Assembly (NCBI RefSeq): GCF_036226405.1
Contig: NZ_CP108464.1
Coordinates: 558,001 to 622,000, forward strand
Direction: 5' to 3'
Source: Streptomyces sp. NBC_01260
Lineage (GTDB): Bacteria; Actinomycetota; Actinomycetes; Streptomycetales; Streptomycetaceae
Length of the DNA stretch: 64,000 nt
Of the stretch, positions 7,549-16,005 are shown in pieces (the stretch's first letter is position 1; every line of letters begins with the position of its first letter). Position numbers and translations under genes: made by a program. The notes under the pieces are model-generated. The model was given only the letters and a program-made list of their open reading frames with translations, did no database searches and was not told where the DNA came from.

Positions 7549-8061
7549 TCAGAACAACCGTCCGGCATCACCCGCGAGCGGCTCCTCAAGCTCCAGCAGC
7601 GCCTGCTTGCGCCTCAGCCCGCCGGCGTACCCGGTCAGGGCCCCGTTGGAACCGACGACGCGATGACACGGCACGAAGATGCACAGCGGATTCGCACCCA
7701 CGGCCTGTCCGACCTTCTGCGCGAGACCGCGGCCACCGACCTGATCGGCGATACGGCCGTAGGTGACCGTGCCACCGCACTGAATGCTCTTCACAATGTC
7801 CCAGACAGCGCGCTGGAAAGAGTCGCCCTCGGCCTCAAGTGGAAGATCGAACTGCCTACGCCGCCCCGCCAGGTAATCGCCCAGCTGGCAGGCCGCTTCT
7901 CTCAGCAACGCGTCCGTCGAGTCGCTGATCTCGGGTCCGAACGTCTCCTGCGGGGGCCGACGGACGTGGTGCCTGAAGTAAAGGCCGGCGATCGCCTCGC
8001 CCTTGGCGACGATCGTGATCGGCCCAAGGTACGTCTCGATCACGACATGTCGAGTACTCAT
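7549..8061 (-). CDS. ogt: Methylated-DNA-protein cysteine methyltransferase (second copy, first gene of the operon)
   Basis: A 170-residue O6-alkylguanine-DNA alkyltransferase with active-site FVPCHRVVGSNGALTGYAGG (Cys132) and recognition helix region GGTVTYGRIADQVGGRGLAQKVG. It is clearly different from the first copy and closer to standard Ogt. The ATG at 8061 is preceded by a purine-rich GGGAGG site. It is the promoter-proximal gene; the sigma gene begins about 40 bp after its stop, the only appreciable gap in the operon, so a second internal promoter there is possible. Confidence 0.93.
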   Translation of the reverse strand: MSTRHVVIETYLGPITIVAKGEAIAGLYFRHHVRRPPQETFGPEISDSTDALLREAACQLGDYLAGRRRQFDLPLEAEGDSFQRAVWDIVKSIQCGGTVTYGRIADQVGGRGLAQKVGQAVGANPLCIFVPCHRVVGSNGALTGYAGGLRRKQALLELEEPLAGDAGRLF

Positions 8062-8615
8062 CTGCGCCTCCCCTCTCCTGACCGGTAGACGCGTGCCACC
8101 CGCAGAACGTGAGATCTCGCTTTGGAGCGGCCGCAGACCGCCGTGCCGGAGCATGTGGCGCAGGCGTTCCAGGCAGGTTCACGTGCATCTGCGCACGGGA
8201 CCACGCCCGCAGTCGCCGCAGCGTACGCGTGTCGGGGGCGGGGCCGCAGAGACTTCAGGGTGCACAGCGTGCGGTGCCGCGTATGCCGTGCAGGTGCGCG
8301 GACACCGCCTGGTCCCCAACTGGTCCCCACGGGGGATGTCCGTGACTGGCGCATCCAGGGGCCGCTGCCGGGTCAAGAGGCCGGATCGCCAGAGCCCGTC
8401 ACGGCGTGGGACCTCTCGGTTTTGCGACTGAGTTCGCGGATGGTGCCCTGCCATTGCCAGGAATCGCTGCCGCACCACCGTTGCTCGTCAACCGGCTGCC
8501 AGACCGCCAGTTCCGCCAGGCGGGTGACCACCGTGGAGATGTCGGTGTCCGGGGTTCCGCTCGTGCCGCAGAGTGGCCGTTTGATGCCGTGCAAGCGGTG
8601 CGCCGCACGGTAGTA
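8062..8615. other. Upstream region of the repair operon with integrase-end-like sequence, no clear gene
   Basis: This 550-bp stretch should hold the promoter of the alkylation-repair operon. A tandem TGGTCCCCAAC TGGTCCCCAC is seen at about 8310-8330; similar doublets are common at the 3' ends of Streptomyces integrase genes. A minus-strand open frame at 8373-8594 (TTG start) continues from repeat copy 2 and reads like protein (WQPVDEQRWCGSDSWQWQG), but its start is missing, so I regard it as a remnant. Confidence 0.4.
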
Positions 8616-8735
8616 GGACAGTTGGGAGTCGGTGAGCCCGCGTATGGCGCGGCCACCACACTTGCTGCACCAGTCGAAGTCGGTGCGGGCGGAGACAGGT
8701 CCTGAACACTGACCGGAGTTACGCCGCCAACTTCC
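8616..8735. repeat. 120-bp direct repeat, copy 2
   Basis: Near-identical to 620-739 in the same orientation. On the minus strand it encodes a CSKCGG motif that continues into an open frame down to 8373, whereas copy 1 diverges at once after LTDSQLS. Copy 2 therefore keeps more of the original gene, and copy 1 is a fragment created by duplication or by insertion of the DNA between them. Confidence 0.9.
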
Positions 8736-8950
8736 TTACCCCTCCCATGAACGAACCCACTTGCCACAGCGACTTCGTGTCGCACCATCTCGGAAGTGCC
8801 TTGTCGATTGTGCGTGCTGGAAGCGTGAAGAACTCCCGACATCACAGGCCACAAAGCACTTCATTGTTTCCGGAAGAAGTATCCACAGACATCAAGCCGG
8901 TGGATCCGGGCTCAGACCACCCCCACCACACCAACTTATGCACACCGAAA

Positions 8951-9322
8951 TCACAAGGCAGACACACTGGTCACGAGGAGGAAGGATACGAGAGCAGAGA
9001 AGGCGGACAGCATCGCGCTTTCTGCCGCTCCGGGCGATCTTCCCAGCAGCCTCGTGAGAGCAATGAACACCAGCAAAGGCCAGGATGTGTAGGCCACAAC
9101 CCACATCACGCGAAATTCGGAACCGGCCAAGCCGCCGAGAAGCGATCCGATCAAACCGCCACCTACTACCATGCTCGCCGGGAACCATCGGATCTCAAGC
9201 GGCTTGCGGGTGCGTCCCTGAGGGGAACCCTTTCGTAGCATACGCTCGCGAACCACTGCCGCGAGTTGCAGAATGGCTGCCAGGAGCCAGGGCAATATGT
9301 AGACATACGTGTGCGATCGCAT
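8951..9322 (-). CDS. Small multi-pass membrane protein, unrecognised
   Basis: About 123 residues from ATG 9322, with four hydrophobic segments: TYVYILPWLLAAILQLAAVV, SMVVGGGLIGSLLGGLAG, MWVVAYTSWPLLVFIALT and SAFSALVSFLLVTSVSAL. A basic loop (RERMLRKGSPQGRTRKP) follows the first segment. Base composition is lower in GC than the core genes, in keeping with acquired DNA. The frame is open further upstream to 9388, but the stretch before 9322 is not protein-like. No function can be given; neighbours are RHS debris. Confidence 0.5.
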   Translation of the reverse strand: MRSHTYVYILPWLLAAILQLAAVVRERMLRKGSPQGRTRKPLEIRWFPASMVVGGGLIGSLLGGLAGSEFRVMWVVAYTSWPLLVFIALTRLLGRSPGAAESAMLSAFSALVSFLLVTSVSAL

Positions 9323-9452
9323 TTCAATCCGTTCTTGGATACGTCTGCTGTACCGCCTGCGAGAGTCTTCGCTGGTGCGGCCCCCCATTGCAGCTGTTCC
9401 CGGCCGGAGGCAAGTACGGGCCCCGGCCGGGAACAGCGTTGATCACGCTGGG

Positions 9453-9674
9453 TCACTGGTGAGTTACCGAGATTTTCCCGTAGAAATAGATCGAGATCAT
9501 GACGCCGCGATTCGGGAAGGACGAGAGAACCCGTTGGATGTTACTCGACAGCCAAATGACGATGCCGGCGAGGATTCCTACTACGGCTGACAGGACGGGG
9601 CCGCCCGCCAGGCCGAGCAGGACTGAGGCGGCACCCCACGCCGTGGCCCCTGCGATAAAGCGTGGTCGCCGCAA
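9453..9674 (-). CDS. Possible small hydrophobic protein at the end of the RHS debris
   Basis: A 73-residue frame with two hydrophobic segments (FIAGATAWGAASVLLGLAGG and VLSAVVGILAGIVIWLS) and a beta-like tail (GVMISIYFYGKISVTHQ). The only start in frame is a TTG at 9674. It begins where the RHS-like reading frame fails, so it could be the variable C-terminal part of a former polymorphic protein and not an independent gene. Confidence 0.4.
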   Translation of the reverse strand: MRRPRFIAGATAWGAASVLLGLAGGPVLSAVVGILAGIVIWLSSNIQRVLSSFPNRGVMISIYFYGKISVTHQ

Positions 9675-11050
9675 GGTCGCCGGAGGCCCCGACGACGTTA
9701 CGGCTCAGCGCCCCCGTGGCGGTGTCCTCCACGATCCAGCGGGTTGTCGCCGTCGCCGGCAAGAGTGGTTGAGCTTGGACGCGGTCTGCGTCCACGTCGA
9801 GCGGCTGCCCGTCTCCACCTTCCACGAGCGGAACCGCAGGGCCGCGTCAAGCTGCCAGGTCTGGCGCTTTCCGTCGGAGATCTGCTGGTACGCCAGGTCG
9901 TTGGCGTAGTAGCCCACGGTGCTGCCCGGCAGGGCAGTCGTACGGCTGAACGCGTCGTAGGTGTATCCGGAGTTCACCAGCCGATCGCCGCTGTCGTACG
10001 TGGAGTTGGTGGCGGCGCCTCCAGTTGTGGGGCAGTCGGTGCCGGGCGTGGCCGTGGCCAGGGACTTGCGGTTGCTGCGTGCGTCGAAGGCGTAACTGCG
10101 GCGCGTGCAGACCGTCTCGGTGGTGTCCTCGACCATGGTGAGGCGGCCCGTGGCGTCGTAGCCGTAGTTCTGGTCGGACCAGCCGGCACGGCTGGTGACC
10201 TGGCTGTGGACGGACTCGGTCACGGTGTCCGAGTAGACGATGGTGCCGTCACTGTCACGGGTGGTACGTACGGTCGGCGGCGGAGCCCGTGGGGTCGTTC
10301 GTCTGCTTGACCGTGTAGCCGCCGGGCAGCTTCTCGGTCACCACGGCTCCGGCCGCGTCATAGGTGGCCTGGAAGGTGCCCGCGATCGAGTCGGCTGCCT
10401 TGGTGGCCGGACCGCGCGGCTCGATGGCCGTGTCGTAGGTGTACGTGACCGTCGAAGGCACCGTGTCCGTCGAATTGACCGGCCGGTCGAGCAGGCCGTG
10501 CCCGTCGCGCCGGGCAGGAGCTGCTTGGCGGTACGGCCTTGGTCGTCGTACTCCGTGGTCTCGGTGATCGCCAGACCGCCGGGGTCCTTGATCGTCTTGG
10601 TCGGCAGGCCCTTGACCCAGTCGTAGACGGGCTGATCGACCCGGTTCTCGCCCTGGACGGAGGGGTGTTCGCGCACCTGGGCGCCGACGGTGACCTTGGT
10701 GATCTGGTCCATGACCGTGGCGGTGCCGTCCGTGGGCCGGCCCGCGTCGTACTCGTTGACCGTCCACGTTCGGGCCGCGACCGAGGCGCCCGCCGAGGCC
10801 AGCGTGGTGGTGCCCGGCTCGGTGGCCCACAGGCGGATGGACTTGACCCGGCCCACCGCATCACCGAACTCGGTGTCCGTGGCGGTGGTGGTCAGCGGGT
10901 ACAGGTACTCCAGGACCCGGCAGCCCTTGGTGGCCGGATCTGCGGTGCACGCGGCAGCCGTCGCGGCCGACGTGGGCGAGATGCCCTCGACCCGATCCCG
11001 CCCGAGAGGTTGAGCATCCCCCGTCCAGTCTTCGGCAAGTGGCATTGATC
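9640..11050 (-). pseudogene. RHS/YD-repeat protein remnant with several frameshifts
   Basis: Read on the minus strand from about 11050, the sequence gives YLYPLTTTATDTEFGD, VKSIRLWATEPG and TEYDDQGRTAKQLLPG. It shifts frame near 10490 (VTYTYDTAIEPRGPATK, LPGGYTVKQT), again near 10250 (YGYDATGRLTMVEDT, YTYDAFSRTTALPG), and again near 9760 (RWIVEDTATGALSRNVVG). These are YD repeats of a large RHS-type cell-surface or toxin-delivery protein. The N-terminal region is missing, and at least three shifts prevent translation. Upstream (11050-11220) another unrelated fragment (MADKTVIEP) is fused. Confidence 0.8.
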
Positions 11051-11099
11051 GATCCGAATTCGACGCCGTCTTCGCCGCCGAGCCCGGCACCCGCAGGTA

Positions 11100-11620
11100 C
11101 TCCGGGTGCCGGGCTCGGTGGCGAGGCCGTGACGCAGCAGGACGGTGATGTCGAGCCGGGCCAGCTCGTCGTCCGTACGGTCCGGCGGGTTCGATGACGG
11201 TCTTGTCCGCCATGCCCTTCGCTCCCGTGCTCGCGTTCTCCCCGGCCGACCCGTGGCATCGGCGTGCCGGCACCCACGACACGAAGAGACTGCCCGAGGG
11301 GCGCGCGTGCCTCTGATCAGCGGTCTGCCAATGCCCGCACCAGTGACATCACTTTTCGATCATCTCGGACTTGACGAAGGGCATAGAGGCCACCGCGCGA
11401 AGGACCTGACATGCCATTGGCTGGAGCAATGGTCGGCCTGAAGCGTTGCAGGGAAGCAGGATGGACGTCTTGCCCACATCATGTGCCAGGAGTCGCGCGT
11501 GTACAGCCTGTTTGAGTGCAGCCGCCAGGACAACGTCCGCATGCAGGCCCCCACGGCGGCTTCGTCCTCCGACTGGGCAGCGTCCGCGCTCGCGCCGCTC
11601 GCTCTGCGACGGAGTGAGCA
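11100..11620. other. Region between RHS debris and the phosphatase gene, no supported gene
   Basis: Minus-strand fragments with shifted frames occupy 11100-11280. A 47-codon plus-strand frame from ATG 11481 ends at 11624 and overlaps the phosphatase GTG start by GTGA, but it has no ribosome site and no recognisable family. It may only serve as a translated leader for the phosphatase. Confidence 0.35.
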
Positions 11621-12775
11621 GTGAGGTGGCCGGGCAACCCTGGGGCGGCGAGTGGCTGGGCAGCGCCGCCCGGCGGTGGGGGCCCGCAGGTGCCGCCCGC
11701 GCCCACGTGGATGCGGTGGCTGCCCGCCTTCTATGTCGCGGGCATCCTGGTGCTCGAACCCGTTACGCCCGTGCAGTGGCCGGTGAGCTTCCTGCTCATC
11801 GCCCTCCCCGTGATCACAGCCTTCGCCCACGGCCCCGCTGCCGTCGCCGGCGTCACCGTGTTCGCGATCGCCTTCGAAGGAGTCCTGGCCGGCACCCCTT
11901 GCTGCGCGGGCCGCCCGGTGAGCTACGTGTGGGAGCGCCACTACGTGGCCACCTACCTGAGCACCGCTGTGGTCGGCGTCCTCGGAGCATTCCTGGCTGC
12001 CCACCGCGCGCGCCGGGAACGTACCCTCGCCAACGTGCGCTTCGTGGCCGAGGTCGCGCAGCATGTCCTGCTGAGCCCGGTCCCGCACCGCATCGGCCCA
12101 CTTCTGGTTGAAGCCCTCTACCTGTCCGCCGCCGCCGAAGCACGCATCGGCGGTGACCTGTACGAGGCCCTCCCCACCACGCACGGACTCCGCATTGTCA
12201 TCGGCGACGTCCGCGGCAAGGGACTCCCCGCCGTAGAGACGGCCGCCACCCTCCTCGGCGTCTTCCGCGAGGCCGCCCACGACGAACCCGACCTCGCCGC
12301 CGTTGCCCGCCGGGCGGAGACGAGCATGAATCGCAGAGCCGCCCGCCTGGCCGGAAACGACGTGGGCGAGCGCTTTGTCACCGCTGTCTTCGCGGAGATC
12401 CCCCGCCGTCACGTGGTCCGCATCGTCAACTGCGGCCACCCCCCACCCCTCCTCATCCGCTCCGACGGGGTCACCGAACTGGAGACGGCCGACCCCGCAC
12501 CGCCCCTCAACCTGGGCATGCACCTCACGGATGCCTACAGGATCGATGAGTACCCCTTCGGTCCCGGCGACCAGTTGCTGCTCTACACCGACGGCGTCAC
12601 CGAAGCACGCGACCGCACCGGGGCCTTCTACCCCCTCCGCCGACGTGTCGCCTCCTGGGGCCCTCTCCAGCCCCGGGAACTGCTCGACCGCCTCCACCAC
12701 GATCTCCTCATCTACAGCAACAATCACCTCCACGACGACACCGCGGCCCTCGCCATCTACCACCTGCCCGAATAG
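11621..12775 (+). CDS. Membrane-anchored SpoIIE/PP2C-type serine phosphatase
   Basis: The 384 residues comprise three hydrophobic helices (about 33-48, 55-92 and 110-127), a short linker, and a SpoIIE-type PPM phosphatase domain (about 165-382). Metal-binding motifs are GGDLYEALP (177-185), GDVRGKGLPAV (195-205), NCGHPPPLL and the late LLLYTDGVTEARD. Such Streptomyces phosphatases dephosphorylate anti-sigma-factor antagonists or act on unknown partners; no partner gene is adjacent. Start: GTG at 11621, overlapping a small upstream frame by GTGA. The gene looks intact, although it lies in the eroded island. Confidence 0.85.
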   Translation: MRWPGNPGAASGWAAPPGGGGPQVPPAPTWMRWLPAFYVAGILVLEPVTPVQWPVSFLLIALPVITAFAHGPAAVAGVTVFAIAFEGVLAGTPCCAGRPVSYVWERHYVATYLSTAVVGVLGAFLAAHRARRERTLANVRFVAEVAQHVLLSPVPHRIGPLLVEALYLSAAAEARIGGDLYEALPTTHGLRIVIGDVRGKGLPAVETAATLLGVFREAAHDEPDLAAVARRAETSMNRRAARLAGNDVGERFVTAVFAEIPRRHVVRIVNCGHPPPLLIRSDGVTELETADPAPPLNLGMHLTDAYRIDEYPFGPGDQLLLYTDGVTEARDRTGAFYPLRRRVASWGPLQPRELLDRLHHDLLIYSNNHLHDDTAALAIYHLPE

Positions 12776-13527
12776 AAGTGCCCTGAAGATCTTGAAATCG
12801 CGCCCGCCTTGCATCGGTCCATACCAGCGGGCTTTCCGGTGATCCGGCCCGAATCTGACAGCGAGAGCGAGATCATCAGCGGTCCCCGCAGCCTCCCGAT
12901 CCCGCAGATGACGCACCGTTGGGGCACTCGCTGCACGCCAAGGGGCAAGGTGATCCGGGCGGGTCAGGACGGCACGACCTGGTAGCAGGGTCCGGCCTGC
13001 TGCGGCTACGCCTGCCGACGGGCCGGGGCACGGCGAGAACAGCACGGAGCCGCTGGACCCGCATGTCCTCGGACAGAACGGTTCCGCGCTCCCCGGAGAG
13101 GGATGGGCGACCCACCGGTTCGCATACTCAAATGACCCAGACATATGGGATGTGACACAAGCATCCTGATGCTCAGTCACCTGGCCGGACGGGCAGAGAT
13201 GGGTGACGAGCGTGGATGAGCGAATCGACCGGTACGTCGTGAGGAGTCGAATCCGCTGCCTGTCCCAGGACGTACCCCCACAGGGACCGGAACGCACGTG
13301 ACCGGTATTCACCTGCGCGATGCCAGCGGCGCCGCCGCGTGGGCGCACGTTCCGCAGGCCCGGCAGGCGCATAAGGCACTCGGCCGCCCGGGCCGGTTCT
13401 GTGGGCCGTCGGTGGCACAGTGTGCCGCACCCGCTTGCGCCTGCCGTCATGCTCGCGCACAACGCTGAACAATCGCCCTGGTCGAGATGCACGGATCCAT
13501 CTCAGTGGACTGAAGGGAACAGCACCG
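12776..13527. other. 750-bp stretch without a supported gene
   Basis: Open frames here on both strands are short or shadow frames without ribosome sites or recognisable motifs. It contains the promoter region of the carbonic anhydrase gene. I see no tRNA, repeat or strong hairpin. Confidence 0.4.
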
Positions 13528-14268
13528 ATGGGCGGATCAGAACGTCCCGATCGCAGAACGCTGCTCGCCGGCGGACTCGTGGTCGCCTCGGCCGCGCTCA
13601 CGGGGTGCTCATCGACGAGCGCCGCACCGCTGGCGGCCGGCACATCGCCAAACGCGCGGCCGAGCACGCCCACCGAGGCGTTCGCGAGACTGATGGACGG
13701 CAATAAACGCTGGGTGAGCGGAGACCTTCGGCATCCCGACCGGGATCCGAACCAGCGCGAGTTCGTGGCCCAGAAGCAGGAACCCTTCGGGGCGATCCTC
13801 TCGTGCATCGACTCCCGGGTGCCGCCGGAACTCCTCTTCGACACCGGACTGGGTGACCTCTACGTGATGCGCACGGGAGGGGAGGCGGTCGGTCCGGTGG
13901 TCACGGGGTCGGTGGAGTACGGGCCCATGACGAGCGGCACTCCGCTCATCGTGGTCCTCGGGCATCAGCGTTGCGGCGCCGTCGCGGCAGCCTACAAGTC
14001 CATCCGTGAAGGCAAGCCCCTTCCCGGCAACCTGAATGCGATCGCCAGGGCTCTGCGGCCGGCCTACGAGCAAGCGGTCCGGGAGGGCGGCTCCGATCCG
14101 GTCGAGACCATGGCCCGCGCGCAGGTCAAGCTGACCGCGGCCGACCTGCGTTCCAACCAGGACCTGGCCCCGCTCGTGGCGAAGGGCACCCTTGCCGTGG
14201 CCGGCGCCTACTACTCGCTCGACACAGGCAAGGTGGAAGTCCTGGCCGGCGCGCCTACCAGGCCGTAG
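13528..14268 (+). CDS. Secreted beta-carbonic anhydrase (Tat/lipoprotein signal)
   Basis: A 246-residue beta-class carbonic anhydrase, interconverting CO2 and bicarbonate with a zinc ion. Zinc ligands and the Asp-Arg dyad are seen in LSCIDSRVPPELLF (Cys93, Asp95, Arg97) and VVLGHQRCGAVAAA (His146, Cys149). The N-terminus has a twin-arginine pair (DRRTLLAGGLV) and an ALTGC lipobox with Cys27, so the enzyme is expected to be exported and lipid-anchored. ATG 13528 follows a GAAGGGA ribosome site. It stands alone, possibly as cargo of the island. Confidence 0.92.
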   Translation: MGGSERPDRRTLLAGGLVVASAALTGCSSTSAAPLAAGTSPNARPSTPTEAFARLMDGNKRWVSGDLRHPDRDPNQREFVAQKQEPFGAILSCIDSRVPPELLFDTGLGDLYVMRTGGEAVGPVVTGSVEYGPMTSGTPLIVVLGHQRCGAVAAAYKSIREGKPLPGNLNAIARALRPAYEQAVREGGSDPVETMARAQVKLTAADLRSNQDLAPLVAKGTLAVAGAYYSLDTGKVEVLAGAPTRP

Positions 14269-14659
14269 ACCCCGCGGACGGACCGGATCGACGCGCCTGG
14301 GGCACTGACTCAGGTCGTACGATGCCGCCTGGCGGCTGGCCAGGGTCATCCGGCAGCACGACGGACGGCCGGCGGCGCCCGTGGCGCAGGCTGCACGCTT
14401 TCCCCATCCACTGCGCAGCCCCGTCCATGCCGGTAGCCTTCACCGGCGGAACCGGCCGCAAGGAACCGCGCCGGCTGGCGAGAGTCCGGGGAGTACGCAC
14501 GGCACTACCCGCCAGGTCACTCCCCCGCACCCCTCCATGCTGGTCAGGGCTTCGCAACCACCCATCGGGCTGGTTGGTCCCCTCCGGGACAACTGACCGG
14601 CACTCCAGTCGACCGCCCACCGCACGAAAACCGATGCAAAGGCAATCAAGATCCGGACC

Positions 14660-14936
14660 ATCCCCGGGCCGACAGAAATGCGTGGTCACCAAGCTCGGCT
14701 ACGAGCATCTGCGCCGCCATGACCTGCGGCACACCGGATTGACCTGGTTCGCCGACGCCGGGATCCACGTACACGTCCTCCGCAGGATCGCCGGCCACGG
14801 TTCACTGACCACCACCCAGCGCTACCAGCACCCGGATGTACACAAGATCACGGCGGCCGGGGCGGCGCTTTCGGCCCACTTCAGCGTGATGCGCGCACCG
14901 CGCTCACTGCCGAGCCCAATCGTCATGTCCCGCTGA
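14660..14936 (+). pseudogene. C-terminal remnant of a tyrosine integrase
   Basis: Only the catalytic C-terminus survives: HDLRHTGLTWFADAGIHVHVLRRIAGHGS and TTTQRYQHPDV, which carry the His-x-x-Arg, His and Tyr of tyrosine recombinases. The N-terminal arm- and core-binding domains are missing; the sequence before about 14660 is unrelated. The stop at 14936 lies 110 bp from the 3' end of tRNA-Pro, the usual position of an integrase gene at a tRNA attachment site. The remnant marks past integration here. Confidence 0.85.
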
Positions 14937-14987
14937 CCCGGTCAAGGACGCCAGCCCTCAGCTGGTCCCCTACTGATCCCCAGAAAT

Positions 14988-15031
14988 GATCAAGGGCCGG
15001 TTTCGGATTTCTCCGAAACCGGCCCTTGATC
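14988..15031 (-). terminator. Hairpin terminator downstream of tRNA-Pro
   Basis: A perfect 20-bp inverted repeat (arms 14988-15007 and 15012-15031, starting GATCAAGGGCCGG) with a 4-base loop lies just after the 3' end of the minus-strand tRNA gene. It would stop tRNA transcription and could also stop transcripts from the integrase side. Confidence 0.9.
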
Positions 15032-15046
15032 GACGACTCTCACGAG

Positions 15047-15120
<74 letters not shown>

Positions 15121-15248
15121 ATACCCGTCTGACCTGGGGTTTCCCCGTGGCCGAACGCGCATGAGAACAATACCGCACTTCAACGGGTGGTTACGAACAC
15201 CTTTGGGCGCTTGACCTCAACCAAGCTTGATGTTGAACGCTGTGGTCC

Positions 15249-15950
15249 ATGACGAATTCGACCGCCGCCCCCACGCCCACGTACCGCGATCTGCACCGAC
15301 TGATGAGCCTGATGACCGGCGACGAGAAGCACGGCCCCGCCGCCACCTCGACGCTCGACGCCCTGTGGGTGCTGTACGACAGGGTGCTGCGGGTGACACC
15401 GGAAACAGTGGACGCTCCCGGCCGCGACCGCTTCCTGCTGTCGAAGGGGCACGGGCCGATGGCGTACTACGCCGTCCTCGCCGCCCACGGGTTCTTCGAC
15501 GAGGAGCTGCTGGCGGGCTTCGGCTCGTACGACTCGCCGCTGGGCCACCACCCCGACCGGCTGCTGGTGCCCGGCGCCGAGATCGGCAGCGGCTCGCTGG
15601 GGCACGGGCTGCCGCTGGCCGTGGGGACCGCGCTGGGACTGCGGGCCCAGGGGCTGACCGGCCCTCGCGTGTGGGTGCTGACCGGGGACGCCGAACTGGA
15701 CGAGGGCAGCAACCACGAGGCGATCGCCTACGCGGGCCCGGCGGGCCTCGACCAGCTGCACACCGTGGTGATCGACAACGCTTCGGCGTCCTACGGCCGC
15801 CCCGGCGGCATCGCCGCCCGGTTCGCGACCGCGGGCTGGTCGGTGGCCTCCGTGGACGGACGGGACCACGAGGCGCTGTACGACGCCTTCACCGCGCCGC
15901 ACCCCGGGCAGCCGCGGGCCGTGGTCGCCCGGGTCCCCGCCAAGCGCTGA
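15249..15950 (+). CDS. Transketolase, N-terminal (TPP-binding) subunit
   Basis: This 233-residue protein is the first half of a split transketolase, which transfers two-carbon units between sugar phosphates. Visible features are LLSKGHGPMAYYAVLA (64-79), GSLGHGLPLAVGTALG (115-130) and the pyrophosphate region VLTGDAELDEGSNHEAIAYAG (144-163). GDA and IDNAS replace the usual GDG...NN of the TPP motif, so metal-TPP binding may be altered. The partner subunit begins 55 bp after its stop. It is the first gene to the right of the tRNA boundary. Confidence 0.85.
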   Translation: MTNSTAAPTPTYRDLHRLMSLMTGDEKHGPAATSTLDALWVLYDRVLRVTPETVDAPGRDRFLLSKGHGPMAYYAVLAAHGFFDEELLAGFGSYDSPLGHHPDRLLVPGAEIGSGSLGHGLPLAVGTALGLRAQGLTGPRVWVLTGDAELDEGSNHEAIAYAGPAGLDQLHTVVIDNASASYGRPGGIAARFATAGWSVASVDGRDHEALYDAFTAPHPGQPRAVVARVPAKR

Positions 15951-16005
15951 GCCCTCGCGTCAGTAACCCACCGCAACGACGGACAGAAGAAGAGGAAGAC
16001 CTCAG

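Noticed and set aside
8373..8594. Small minus-strand frame with several Trp and Cys residues extending from repeat copy 2.
   Set aside because: Only a TTG start without ribosome site is available, and the protein-like part begins upstream of it without any start codon, so it is treated as a remnant within the repeat description.
11481..11624. A 47-codon frame overlapping the phosphatase start by GTGA.
   Set aside because: No ribosome site and no recognisable sequence; overlap alone is weak support in such GC-rich DNA.
11360..13492. A minus-strand open frame of about 700 codons opposite the SpoIIE-type phosphatase gene.
   Set aside because: It is the GC-rich shadow of the plus-strand phosphatase: low-complexity Gly/Val/Asp/Glu composition, no motif, no ribosome site, while the plus frame has clear phosphatase motifs.
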